Shown here piece after piece: positions 14,406 to 14,418 of a stretch of 14,418 nt of DNA. Source of the DNA: Asterionellopsis glacialis. Taxonomy: Eukaryota > Bacillariophyta > Plagiogrammaphyceae > Rhaphoneidales > Asterionellopsidaceae. The translations under genes were made by a program, and so were the position numbers. Position 1 is the first letter of the stretch; every line of letters starts with the position of its first letter. The stretch spans positions 1-14,418 of the forward strand of contig WKLE02000622.1 in the NCBI GenBank assembly GCA_014885115.2, in the 5' to 3' direction. A model generated the notes under the pieces. The model worked only from the letters and a program-made list of their open reading frames with translations. It did no database searches and had not been told where the DNA came from.

Positions 14406-14418
14406 CCCCCCCCCCCCC
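14406..14418. repeat. Terminal run of 13 C residues
   Basis: The window ends in an uninterrupted C-run. It may be a real homopolymer, or a sequencing or assembly artefact at a contig edge. A G9 run at 8393-8401 is the only comparable tract. Confidence 0.95.

Overview
This is eukaryotic nuclear DNA, AT-rich and repeat-dense. It most resembles a diatom or a related stramenopile: three different Ty1/copia-type retrotransposon remnants lie on the minus strand, and their motifs (LLDNQSTV-type protease, DGEFE integrase, WHVDDLKISHVD reverse transcriptase, ADIF(T/P)KPL RNase H) fit the diatom CoDi copia groups. There are no operons, bacterial ribosome sites, tRNAs, rRNAs or CRISPR arrays. The organism is inferred from protein style only. 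Only two host-type genes look intact.

Layout. 1-390 is repeat A1, which carries scrambled pieces of gene X. 413-539 looks like a partial copia LTR, and 553-1557 is the end of reverse transcriptase plus RNase H of copia remnant 1. 1558-1785 is repeat B1, holding the last 41 codons and 3' flank of a paralogue of gene Y. 1946-6633 is copia remnant 2, nearly complete from Gag to RNase H, with no LTRs found. 6617-6760 is an unrecognised 47-codon open stretch. 7029-7868 is gene X, a protein with one membrane segment. 8031-8490 is repeat A2. 8639-9350 is repeat B2 with intact gene Y, which has a signal peptide. 9653-10076 holds two related C-terminal tails. 10090-10300 is a further relic of gene X in the opposite direction. 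10665-10784 is a 3 x 40 bp tandem repeat built around a palindrome. 11315-13181 is a long inverted-repeat element with arms of about 450 bp. 13290-14276 is a nest of inverted repeats containing a third copia RNase H fragment. The window ends in 13 C residues.

How it fits together. A and B occur twice in the same order and orientation, so the left edge and the X-Y region appear to be copies of one duplicated segment. In the left copy, copia remnant 1 sits between A and B, copia remnant 2 lies beyond B, and both host genes are reduced to fragments. In the right copy, gene X lies just left of the segment and gene Y lies in it. Copia remnant 2 is disabled by nine premature stops, all explicable as C-to-T changes on the coding strand; seven are CGA to TGA. 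This fits deamination at methylated CpG. The least explained parts are the multi-copy, multi-orientation gene X family, the inverted-repeat element whose arms look coding, and the palindrome-bearing tandem repeat.

All similarity statements come from reading the sequence by eye. No alignment or database search was run.
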